From an uncultured Bacilli bacterium (GTDB lineage: Bacteria > Bacillota_I > Bacilli_A > RF39 > UBA660): a DNA stretch of 11,739 bases. The stretch spans positions 1-11,739 of the forward strand of contig CANQVY010000031.1 of the NCBI GenBank assembly GCA_947627405.1. The letters are read 5' to 3'. Shown piece after piece: positions 1 to 6,212 of this stretch; the first letter of the stretch is position 1; every line of letters starts with the position of its first letter. Below the pieces are notes generated by a model. The model was not told the origin of the DNA and made no database searches. It was given only the letters and a program-made list of their open reading frames with translations. The translations under genes and the position numbers were made by a program.

Positions 1-205
1 CTCTATTGATCCACTGATCATCATTTGGATTAAATTTTAAATGTTTGGCATATAAAGTATACAGAATAGGAGCTGCGCCTAAAACAATACCTGGATGTCC
101 ACTTTTTGCTTCTTGAATCATATCAATTCCTAAAGCTCGCATATTATTTACTACCTTACTATCTTGTATTCCTTCTCCTTTTTTGTTAAAGTTAAATCCT
201 AACAT
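1..205 (-). CDS. tkt: Transketolase, N-terminal fragment (cut by window edge)
   Basis: Transketolase moves two-carbon ketol units between sugar phosphates in the non-oxidative pentose phosphate pathway, using thiamine diphosphate in the cytosol. Only the first 68 codons are in the window; the gene runs off position 1. Visible near residues 23-40 is the family's N-terminal block: a helix of the 'MRALGIDMIQEAKSGHPG' type, then GAAPILYTLYAKHLKFNP and a WINR motif. The His of SGHPG is one of the conserved residues around the cofactor site in this family. The ATG at 203-205 is preceded by AGGATGGTGA with 6 nt spacing, which supports this start. It has its own promoter at 226-254 and is separated from comEC by a terminator. 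The family call is secure; whether the rest of the gene is intact cannot be seen. Confidence 0.93.
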   Translation of the reverse strand, partial: MLGFNFNKKGEGIQDSKVVNNMRALGIDMIQEAKSGHPGIVLGAAPILYTLYAKHLKFNPNDDQWINR

Positions 206-225
206 TTTAATCACCATCCTACAAA

Positions 226-254
226 AGTATATCATACATACTCTTTTCAATCAA
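226..254 (-). promoter_or_regulatory. Sigma-A-type promoter for transketolase
   Basis: On the minus strand a TTGATT -35 box (249-254) is followed after exactly 17 bp by a TATACT -10 box (226-231). The predicted transcript starts near 219, giving a 5' leader of only about 15 nt before the ATG. The -35 box touches the 3' arm of the comEC terminator. The match is reasonable (TTGA of TTGACA and 5 of 6 in the -10) but was found by eye in AT-rich DNA, where chance matches are common. Confidence 0.5.
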
Positions 255-288
255 ATAAAAGGAAGTAGATCCCCCACTTCCTTTATTT
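253..288 (-). terminator. Rho-independent terminator after comEC
   Basis: An inverted repeat pairs AAAGGAAGT (258-266) with ACTTCCTTT (276-284) around a 9-nt C-rich loop. Four more A-U pairs (253-256 with 285-288) extend it past one bulged base. Read on the minus strand the hairpin is followed by a T-rich run (TTTTATTTGATTG). It lies 33 bp past the comEC stop and closes the surface protein-ftsW-comEA-comEC unit. The stem is almost symmetric, so a reverse-direction terminator is also possible, but no plus-strand gene needs one. Confidence 0.82.
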
Positions 289-294
289 ATTCTA

Positions 295-312
295 AACACT
301 CGTACGCGTGTT
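295..312. other. 18-bp near-perfect palindrome, possible operator
   Basis: AACACTCGTACGCGTGTT is self-complementary except for one mismatched pair (300 against 307). It has no spacer and is built around CGTACG, in a region otherwise almost all A and T. It lies between the comEC stop and its terminator, about 40 bp upstream of the transketolase -35 box. A spacer-less palindrome fits a dimeric DNA-binding protein better than an RNA hairpin, but no regulator is identified and the function is a guess. Confidence 0.3.
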
Positions 313-320
313 ACTATATA

Positions 321-2381
321 TTATGCAGGAAAGGTTTGAATGGTGAAATTTTGATCAAAATTTATTTTTATACTTCCTACTTCATGGGTAGATAAATAAG
401 GAATATGGTATTGTTTTAAACGATTTAATACTTCTTGATGTGGATGTTTAAATTTATTATCTACACCACATGAAATTAAAGCCAGCTTAGGATGTATATG
501 ATCTAATAAACGGGTTGATGTTGCTGTTTTGGAACCATGATGTCCTAATTTTAAAATATCTGGTTTTATTGAATAATTTTCTATATAATAGGATTCACTT
601 GTTGTAGAAGAATCCCCTGTTAATAAAATTTTATATCCATTAATAAAAACATAAAGAACTAAACTTCCATCATTTTCATCTTCAAATTCTTTATTAATGG
701 AAGAAATCCATGCCTTTTTATAAACAATTTTACTATTTTCTTTAAACTTGGCATACGCAATCTTCTTTTCTTTTAATACCTGTATAACTTTCTTTTCGTT
801 TTTATTGTATGCATTACTATTAAAAAGTACTTTTTGGATAGGAATCCTTTTCACCAAATTTATCGCTTCTCCAATATGATCATAATCTCCATGAGTAATC
901 ATTAAATAATCTAACTTTCTAATTCCTAAAGATTTTAGTAAATTTACAGTATTTTCAGCAATAGAGGAAGGATGATTATATTGAATCATACCTCCTGTAT
1001 CGATCAATATATTTTTTTGTCCCATATGTAACAAAATACTTTCTCCTTGCCCTACATCTATCATTAACATAAAATATTTTTTATAGAAAAAATTATAATT
1101 GTAATGGAAAAAAAGAAGAAAAAGAAAAAGAAGAAAAGCTTTCTTTTTGTTATGAAACCAGTTATATAAAACAAAAGAAATTACAAAATAATAAATAAGC
1201 ACAACCAGTAAATTTGGTTTATAAAAACTAAATTTCATAATGTTTATTTGATCTATAAGAATCGATAAATTTTCTAATATATCAATCAAAAATAGAAGAA
1301 TCGATTCTAAAAAAGGAAAAAGAAAGGTAAGTAAAGTAAAAGGAAAAAATATACAAGAAATAAAGGGTACAAAAAAAATATTATAGACTATACTTAAAAT
1401 ATTTATACTAAAAAAATTATATAAACAAATTGGCAAACTAGCCATGAAGGAAACAAAGGAGACTAGAAATAAATTTTTTATTTTATGATTGGTATTTAAG
1501 TATTTTGAAAATAAAATTAAATAAAAAGTAATTGTAAAAGAAAATAAAAAACCAATATGGAATAAAAAATATGGATTTATAAATAAACAAAGGCATAGAG
1601 TTAATAAAAATAAATGGATTGGTTTAATACAAAAATAATAGATTTTATTTATACTCATTAAAGTAAAAAAAAGAACACTTCTTAAAATTGATGGAGAAAA
1701 ATTGGTTAAAAATAAATAAAAGAATAAAAACAAAAAGGTAAAAAAGAATCTTTTCTTTTCTTTAATTCCTATCTTCTTTAAGAGAAAAAGAAGAACCGCT
1801 GTTAAGAAAGAAACATGCATTCCTGAAACACAAAATAAATGAGATATCCCATTATTTTGAAAAGATTTATAAACTTTTTGTTCTAATCCTTCCTTGGAGC
1901 CTAAAAGAAATAGTTTAAGGTAGGCTTTACTTTTATATTTATCCATTCTTGCTAGGAAAGCATTTTTTATTTTGTAAAATATATTTTTATTTTTGGCAAT
2001 TAATTTTAAATTTTCGATTTGCATTATATAAAAAGTATGATTATGAGATAAATATTTTCTGTAATTAAAAAGATGCATTATCGTATTATTACGTGGTTTT
2101 TCTAATGTCCCTTTTATTTGAATAAAATCATTTAGATGATAAGAAAAATGTTTATTCTCAAAATAACCAATAATATATTCATGATCTACTTTTATTTTTA
2201 ATTTTACTTCGTTTTCTTGAATAGCTATTTCTTTTATCGTTCCATATAATTCTTTCGTTTTTTCTTCAATTGCTGTTTGTTTAGGAAATAAGAAAAGATG
2301 TATTCCTACATATATTCCTGTAATCCATAAAATAAAGAGGTAGAAAGCATTAGATAGTAATAAGGTTCTTAATTTGATCAA
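321..2381 (-). CDS. comEC: ComEC/Rec2 family DNA internalisation channel protein
   Basis: ComEC forms the membrane channel that passes single-stranded DNA into the cell during natural transformation. Domain order is typical (numbered from the GTG at 2387, 688 aa): a membrane segment at 12-34; an OB-fold-like DUF4131 region at about 45-130; the multi-helix Competence domain at about 140-430, with the LLGSKEGL and HLFCVSGMHVSF signatures at 161-194; and a C-terminal metallo-beta-lactamase-like domain from 438. That domain keeps MIDVGQGES, the metal motif THGDYDH (498-504), LTGDSS (589-594), GHHGSKTATS (615-624) and KHPH (647-650). It overlaps the 3' end of comEA, which suggests translational coupling. 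A GTG at 2387 lies only 3 nt from the AGGAG, whereas a TTG two codons on (2381) lies 8 nt from it; I therefore prefer TTG, though this is not certain. The length is near that of family members and no lesion is seen. Confidence 0.93.
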   Translation of the reverse strand: MIKLRTLLLSNAFYLFILWITGIYVGIHLFLFPKQTAIEEKTKELYGTIKEIAIQENEVKLKIKVDHEYIIGYFENKHFSYHLNDFIQIKGTLEKPRNNTIMHLFNYRKYLSHNHTFYIMQIENLKLIAKNKNIFYKIKNAFLARMDKYKSKAYLKLFLLGSKEGLEQKVYKSFQNNGISHLFCVSGMHVSFLTAVLLFLLKKIGIKEKKRFFFTFLFLFFYLFLTNFSPSILRSVLFFTLMSINKIYYFCIKPIHLFLLTLCLCLFINPYFLFHIGFLFSFTITFYLILFSKYLNTNHKIKNLFLVSFVSFMASLPICLYNFFSINILSIVYNIFFVPFISCIFFPFTLLTFLFPFLESILLFLIDILENLSILIDQINIMKFSFYKPNLLVVLIYYFVISFVLYNWFHNKKKAFLLFLFLLFFHYNYNFFYKKYFMLMIDVGQGESILLHMGQKNILIDTGGMIQYNHPSSIAENTVNLLKSLGIRKLDYLMITHGDYDHIGEAINLVKRIPIQKVLFNSNAYNKNEKKVIQVLKEKKIAYAKFKENSKIVYKKAWISSINKEFEDENDGSLVLYVFINGYKILLTGDSSTTSESYYIENYSIKPDILKLGHHGSKTATSTRLLDHIHPKLALISCGVDNKFKHPHQEVLNRLKQYHIPYLSTHEVGSIKINFDQNFTIQTFPA

Positions 2382-3042
2382 AGACACTTTCTCCTATCCC
2401 ACTTACATTTTTTATTTCTTCTATCGTTTTAAATCCATTGTTTTTTTCTCTATAACTGATAATACTTTTCGCTTTGCTCTGTCCTATTTTCGGTAAGGTT
2501 TGTAATTGTTCTATCGTAGCTGTATTGATATTTATTAATCCATGAGTTTCAGAACTTTCTAGATTGCTCTCGTTTTCTTGATCAATGCAGGCATCATTTT
2601 TAACATCCTCTTGCTCACATATTTCTAATACTTGTTGCTGTTTTTCTTTTGTTTGTTTATATTCTTTAATTTCTTTCTTACTATATATAATAATTACCAT
2701 TTCATCTTTTACTTTTTTACTTAAATTGATTATTGAAGTATCTGCATTTTTTGTTAATCCTCCTGCTTTTGTTATAATATCAATCACTCGATCGTCCTGA
2801 GTCGCACTATAAATATTTGGTTTTTTAACTTCCCCTTTTATATCGACTTTCATTGTTTCTTCTTTTTCTTCTTTCTTAGATACTTTTTTTACCGGCACTG
2901 TCTCTTTTGTATCAGCAAGAATTTCTTGGGTTTGATTTCTCATATGGGCATAATAACAATATAAAAAATAACCTCCAGATAAAAGAACAATTACAACAGC
3001 ACCAATAATTAAAATTTTTTTCCTCATTAAATTATCATCCAT
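2350..3042 (-). CDS. comEA: ComEA family competence DNA-binding receptor
   Basis: ComEA is the membrane-anchored receptor that binds double-stranded DNA outside the cell and delivers it to the ComEC channel. The 230-residue protein has a short cytoplasmic start, one membrane helix at about 8-31, a charged linker, an SLBB domain at about 65-122 (VDIKGEVKKPNIY... GGLT), a Glu/Gln-rich linker with two cysteines (142, 152), and a C-terminal helix-hairpin-helix DNA-binding domain at 168-230. The hairpin motifs LPKIGQSKA (183-191) and VSGIGESV (213-220) are intact. This SLBB plus HhH layout is the Gram-positive ComEA form. A strong AGGAGGT lies 8-9 nt before the ATG at 3042; a second in-frame ATG five codons on is less well placed. 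It starts 38 bp after ftsW and overlaps comEC. No comEB or pilus (comG) genes are in the window, so an uptake machine must be completed elsewhere. Confidence 0.93.
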   Translation of the reverse strand: MDDNLMRKKILIIGAVVIVLLSGGYFLYCYYAHMRNQTQEILADTKETVPVKKVSKKEEKEETMKVDIKGEVKKPNIYSATQDDRVIDIITKAGGLTKNADTSIINLSKKVKDEMVIIIYSKKEIKEYKQTKEKQQQVLEICEQEDVKNDACIDQENESNLESSETHGLININTATIEQLQTLPKIGQSKAKSIISYREKNNGFKTIEEIKNVSGIGESVFDQIKNLITI

Positions 3043-3080
3043 AAAAAAATAACCTCCTATAGAGATTATTTCCTATTTTT

Positions 3081-4232
3081 TTATTTTTCCTTAATCTTTT
3101 TTAATTTTTCTTCTTTTTCTTTCGTTTCGATATGAATTCTTTGTACAACACTAATCATTCCAATTAAAGTTAATGTAAAACTACCTCCATAACTGATAAA
3201 AGGAAGGGGTACTCCTGTTAAAGGGATCAGGCCAAACAAACCACCTAAATTTAATAAAATATGCATAAAAATGATCATGGCAAATCCATAACAAATTAGG
3301 GCCCCCCGAGTGGAAAAACTCCTTTTTCCGATCAATAAAATTCGCCAAATGACAATAAGCATACTAAATAAAATAGCAATTGATAACAACAATCCTAATT
3401 CTTCCATAACAATAGCAAAAATAAAATCGGTATATGGTTCTGGGAGATATAAATATTTTTGGGTACTATTTCCAAGTCCTAGTCCAAATAATTTTCCATT
3501 ATTAATGGCTATATACCCATTACATACTTGATTTCCTGTTGTTAAAAATTTATTACAAGGATTCAAATAATCAAATCTTCCTCGCTGTTCTTCCGTTAAA
3601 ATTTTACCTGAAGAAAAAACAAGAAATACAAGGATCAGTAAAATTCCTCCAAAAGCAATCATAGATAAAATCGTCTTTATTTTTTTTGAAATAGGTGCCA
3701 GAAAAAAAACAATTGCAATACCTGATAAATAAATGAGTAATGTTCCTAAATCTGGTTGTAAAAAGATTAAAATCACTCCAATAGCTACTATAATTAAAGG
3801 ATACAGTACTGTTTTCCATCGGTTGAGCTTTTTAGATTTAAATTCATAATAACAACTCATCCATATGATTGAAAATGCTTTTATAAATTCACTCGGTTGA
3901 AAACTAAATGGTCCTATATAGATCCAACTGCTTGCACCATTGGTTACTTTTCCTTTTACTAAAATAATTCCTAAAATTATCGTTAGTATGATAACGATTA
4001 AAAAAGATGCTTTTTTATAAAATTTTGTATCTATTTTTAAAAGAAGAAAAGAACCAATAATTCCAATCAATAAAAAGAGAAATTGACGTATAAAATAGGT
4101 GTATGGACTATCCCCTTGTTTCATATAAGCTGTAATATTGGAAGATGAAAAAATCATAATTAAGCCTACAATAAATAATAGTATTGTTATAAAAAGCAAT
4201 GTCTTATCTAAATATTTAAATTCCTTTTTCAT
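3081..4232 (-). CDS. ftsW: FtsW-type SEDS peptidoglycan glycosyltransferase
   Basis: SEDS proteins polymerise lipid II into glycan strands together with a class B penicillin-binding protein; FtsW acts at the division septum. The 383-residue protein is about ten membrane helices. Family signatures are FQPSEF (111-116), QPDLGT (159-164), the FtsW-like QKYLYLPEPYTDFIFA run (258-273) and LTGVPLPFISYGGS (338-351). Asp269 in YTDF corresponds to the SEDS catalytic aspartate. FtsW is preferred over RodA because of the QKYLYLP and GVPLPFISYGGS wording, but SpoVE-like or other SEDS paralogues cannot be excluded. Two cysteines (226, 237) sit in the large loop before the catalytic motif and are probably outside the membrane. 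AAGGAG lies 4 nt before the ATG. The gene sits 39 bp after the TasA-like gene and 38 bp before comEA, in the same apparent operon. The tail is lysine- and glutamate-rich. Confidence 0.9.
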   Translation of the reverse strand: MKKEFKYLDKTLLFITILLFIVGLIMIFSSSNITAYMKQGDSPYTYFIRQFLFLLIGIIGSFLLLKIDTKFYKKASFLIVIILTIILGIILVKGKVTNGASSWIYIGPFSFQPSEFIKAFSIIWMSCYYEFKSKKLNRWKTVLYPLIIVAIGVILIFLQPDLGTLLIYLSGIAIVFFLAPISKKIKTILSMIAFGGILLILVFLVFSSGKILTEEQRGRFDYLNPCNKFLTTGNQVCNGYIAINNGKLFGLGLGNSTQKYLYLPEPYTDFIFAIVMEELGLLLSIAILFSMLIVIWRILLIGKRSFSTRGALICYGFAMIIFMHILLNLGGLFGLIPLTGVPLPFISYGGSFTLTLIGMISVVQRIHIETKEKEEKLKKIKEK

Positions 4233-4255
4233 AATACTCCTTGCTTTGTAATAAA

Positions 4256-4278
4256 AATGAATAATTATTCATTATTCA
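4256..4278. repeat. AT-rich palindrome plus ATTATTC tandem copies at a gene end
   Basis: AATGAATAATTATTCATT (4256-4273) is a perfect 18-bp palindrome. It merges with two full copies of ATTATTC and a diverged third (ATTATTG), which run over the last codons and stop of the TasA-like gene. On the minus strand a hairpin here would be followed by TTTATT, so it could be a weak attenuator between that gene and ftsW. It is made almost wholly of A and T, so the hairpin would be unstable. Confidence 0.4.
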
Positions 4279-4874
4279 TTATTGACTTGGTCTGTATATT
4301 GTACTGCTTCTACTTCTACTTTGGCATGTAAATGTTTATTTGCCTCAGTGGATTCTGTATCTTCATCTATCCAAAGTCTAAGTTCATAACGAATCGTTTC
4401 TTTTGCTCGAATGAATCCTGATTCTAAAACTGTTGAATTCCAATCATTTGTTTTTGATAAAAATCGAATATCACTAAGAGTGGAAGTAGAATCTTTTGTT
4501 TTCTTATATTCATATTTAATACTTTTTGCTAGTGTATTTTTTTTGTCGCATCCACATTGTTTCATTGCCTCTAAATCGTTAATCAATCGAAGTTCATAAT
4601 TGGCATCCACCGTTCCTTTATTTGTTACATTAAATTTATAAGGTTCGCTACTACGTCCAACAGCATCTGTTACTGGATAAGCATTTTCCACATGAATTGC
4701 TGGTCCCATACTATCATCAATATCAATCACTAAAGTACCTGTCTTCACGGTATTTGTTTTATCTCCTAATTTTAAATAGCTAAAAACAGCATAAGTAATT
4801 CCTAGCAATAAAAGAAGTACTAATAATGATAAATAACTTTGTTTCAATAAGTTCTTTTTATCCTTTTTTTTCAT
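4272..4874 (-). CDS. TasA/camelysin-like membrane-anchored surface protein
   Basis: The 200-residue protein has a lysine-rich start, one hydrophobic segment at about 13-35 ending in LLLGITYAVFSYLKLGD, and an extracellular beta-rich domain. This leader followed by a KTGTLVIDIDD strand is characteristic of SipW-processed TasA/camelysin-type proteins, some of which form matrix fibres in Bacillus. The core carries the alternating strands expected of the family: a PYKFNVTNKGTVDANYELRL block at about 78-97, and a late YELRLWIDED block at 163-172. A CGC at 107-109 is unusual for an exported protein. No SipW-type signal peptidase is nearby, so it may remain anchored; its actual role is not known. GAGGGTGA precedes the ATG at 4874, and a near-consensus promoter lies just upstream. 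It is the first gene of the ftsW-comEA-comEC unit. Confidence 0.68.
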   Translation of the reverse strand: MKKKDKKNLLKQSYLSLLVLLLLLGITYAVFSYLKLGDKTNTVKTGTLVIDIDDSMGPAIHVENAYPVTDAVGRSSEPYKFNVTNKGTVDANYELRLINDLEAMKQCGCDKKNTLAKSIKYEYKKTKDSTSTLSDIRFLSKTNDWNSTVLESGFIRAKETIRYELRLWIDEDTESTEANKHLHAKVEVEAVQYTDQVNNE

Positions 4875-4898
4875 GACTTCACCCTCTATTCTATATTC

Positions 4899-4927
4899 AT
4901 TATAATAAGTTTTATAAGTTTTGTAAA
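4899..4927 (-). promoter_or_regulatory. Sigma-A promoter of the surface protein-ftsW-comEA-comEC unit
   Basis: TTTACA (4922-4927) and a perfect TATAAT (4899-4904) are separated by exactly 17 bp on the minus strand. The start point would be near 4892, about 18 nt before the ATG at 4874. The -35 box lies in the T-rich tail of the mtaB terminator, so the two units are packed without spare DNA. As the genes behind it are spaced by about 40 bp or overlap, and the next good terminator is at 253-288, it probably drives all four. Confidence 0.75.
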
Positions 4928-4950
4928 GAAAAAGAAGTTAAATCACTTCT
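4921..4950 (-). terminator. Weak terminator overlapping the mtaB stop codon
   Basis: AGAAGT (4933-4938) pairs with ACTTCT (4945-4950) around a 6-nt loop. On the minus strand this hairpin includes the mtaB stop codon and is followed by a run of TTTTCTTT. The stem is only 6 bp and mostly A-U, so termination may be partial, letting some glyS-mtaB transcription continue into the next unit. Confidence 0.45.
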
Positions 4951-6212
4951 CCGATTACATATGGATATTCATTTTTGACAATTCTTACTTTTACCATTTC
5001 ATCTTTCTTACATTCTTTTTGTATTTTTACATATAAAAAATTTGAAGTATGCCCAAATGAATTTCCTTGTTTTTCCGTTTCAATTAGTACAACTTGTTCA
5101 CTATTTATAAATCTATTCATATAGGCATTTTCTAATTCTTTTGAAAGAGCAATCAATTTTTTACTCCTTCGCTTTTTTAAATTTTCATCCACTTGGTTTT
5201 CCAGTTTGCTGGCTTTTGTACCTTTTCTTTTGGAATAAGGAAAAACATGTATTTTCGTGAATTGTAATTTTTTTATAAAGGCATAAGATTTTTCAAATAG
5301 CTCTTCCGTTTCGCCTGGAAATCCTACAATTACATCTGTAGTAATCGATATATTTGGCCTAATTTTACGAATGGCTTTTATTTTATCTTCATAATACTTG
5401 GTTCCATATTTTCGATTCATTTCTTTTAAGATTTCATCTGTGCCACTTTGCAAAGGAATATGCATATGATCCACTATAATTTTTGAATTTTTTAAAACTT
5501 CCAAAAAATTTGAATCTAACTCAGTGATTTCTATAGAAGAAATACGTAATCGTTTTAAGCCTTTTATTTTTTCTAATTCTTGTAAAAGAGAAGAAAACGT
5601 ATAATTTTTATCGATTCCATAATGTCCTGTATGAATTCCAGTTAAAACAACTTCTTTATAGCCATTCTTAACTAAATCCTTGATTTCTTCGATTACCTTT
5701 TCTTTATCTTTACTTCTACATTTCCCTCTTGTATAGGGAATAATACAATAGCTACAAAAATTTTCACAACCATCTTGTATTTTTACAAAAGCTCTACTAC
5801 GAGAACCAAATGTTGCCATTTGCATATTTTCAAATTGATCATCAAAATGATCATACAATTTAATAATTTGTTTTTTGCTTTTGATATGTTCATCGATTAA
5901 ATCTAAAATATTGGCTTTATCTTTATTACCTATAATAATAGAAACTCCATCTTCCTTATAATCTTTATTTGCTTCAATAAAACAGCCCATAGCAATGATA
6001 ATTGCATTCTTATTTAATTTAATTGCACGATGAATCATTTTTCTGCTTTTTGAATCGGCACTATTCGTAACAGAGCATGTATTGATAATATAAATATCAT
6101 TCACATCATTAAAATCATTAATTTCATAATTATGATTTCTAAGCAAATTTTCAACATATTCCGATTCATAGGTATTTACTTTACATCCTAAAGTACAAAT
6201 TCCAACTTTCAT
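4938..6212 (-). CDS. mtaB: tRNA ms2t6A37 methylthiotransferase, MtaB/YqeV type
   Basis: MtaB is a radical-SAM enzyme that adds a methylthio group to t6A at position 37 of tRNAs reading ANN codons, stabilising codon pairing. The 424-residue protein has the full layout. The N-terminal UPF0004 domain has the three cysteines of an auxiliary iron-sulphur cluster (Cys10 in TLGCKVN, Cys46 in INTCSVT, Cys77 in MGC). The radical-SAM motif is CENFCSYC (Cys149, 153, 156) and is followed by IPYTRGKCRS. VGFPGETEE lies near 298-306, and a TRAM-like RNA-binding tail begins at about 365. The TLGCKVN start and IPYTRGKCRS favour MtaB over MiaB (ms2i6A) or RimO. The ATG overlaps the glyS stop by one base (TAATG), and only a weak Shine-Dalgarno is seen, so it is probably translated by coupling to glyS. 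Shared transcription with glyS would place it under the T-box leader. Confidence 0.92.
   Translation of the reverse strand: MKVGICTLGCKVNTYESEYVENLLRNHNYEINDFNDVNDIYIINTCSVTNSADSKSRKMIHRAIKLNKNAIIIAMGCFIEANKDYKEDGVSIIIGNKDKANILDLIDEHIKSKKQIIKLYDHFDDQFENMQMATFGSRSRAFVKIQDGCENFCSYCIIPYTRGKCRSKDKEKVIEEIKDLVKNGYKEVVLTGIHTGHYGIDKNYTFSSLLQELEKIKGLKRLRISSIEITELDSNFLEVLKNSKIIVDHMHIPLQSGTDEILKEMNRKYGTKYYEDKIKAIRKIRPNISITTDVIVGFPGETEELFEKSYAFIKKLQFTKIHVFPYSKRKGTKASKLENQVDENLKKRRSKKLIALSKELENAYMNRFINSEQVVLIETEKQGNSFGHTSNFLYVKIQKECKKDEMVKVRIVKNEYPYVIGEVI

Noticed and set aside
183..395. Plus-strand open frame of 70 codons
   Set aside because: It spans the transketolase start, a promoter, a terminator and the comEC end, has no ribosome site, and its composition is that of antisense AT-rich DNA.
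3299..3310. GGGCCCCCC run inside ftsW as a possible phase-variation tract
   Set aside because: Striking in AT-rich DNA, but only six identical bases in a row and in frame for the conserved RGAL region; too short to expect frequent slippage.
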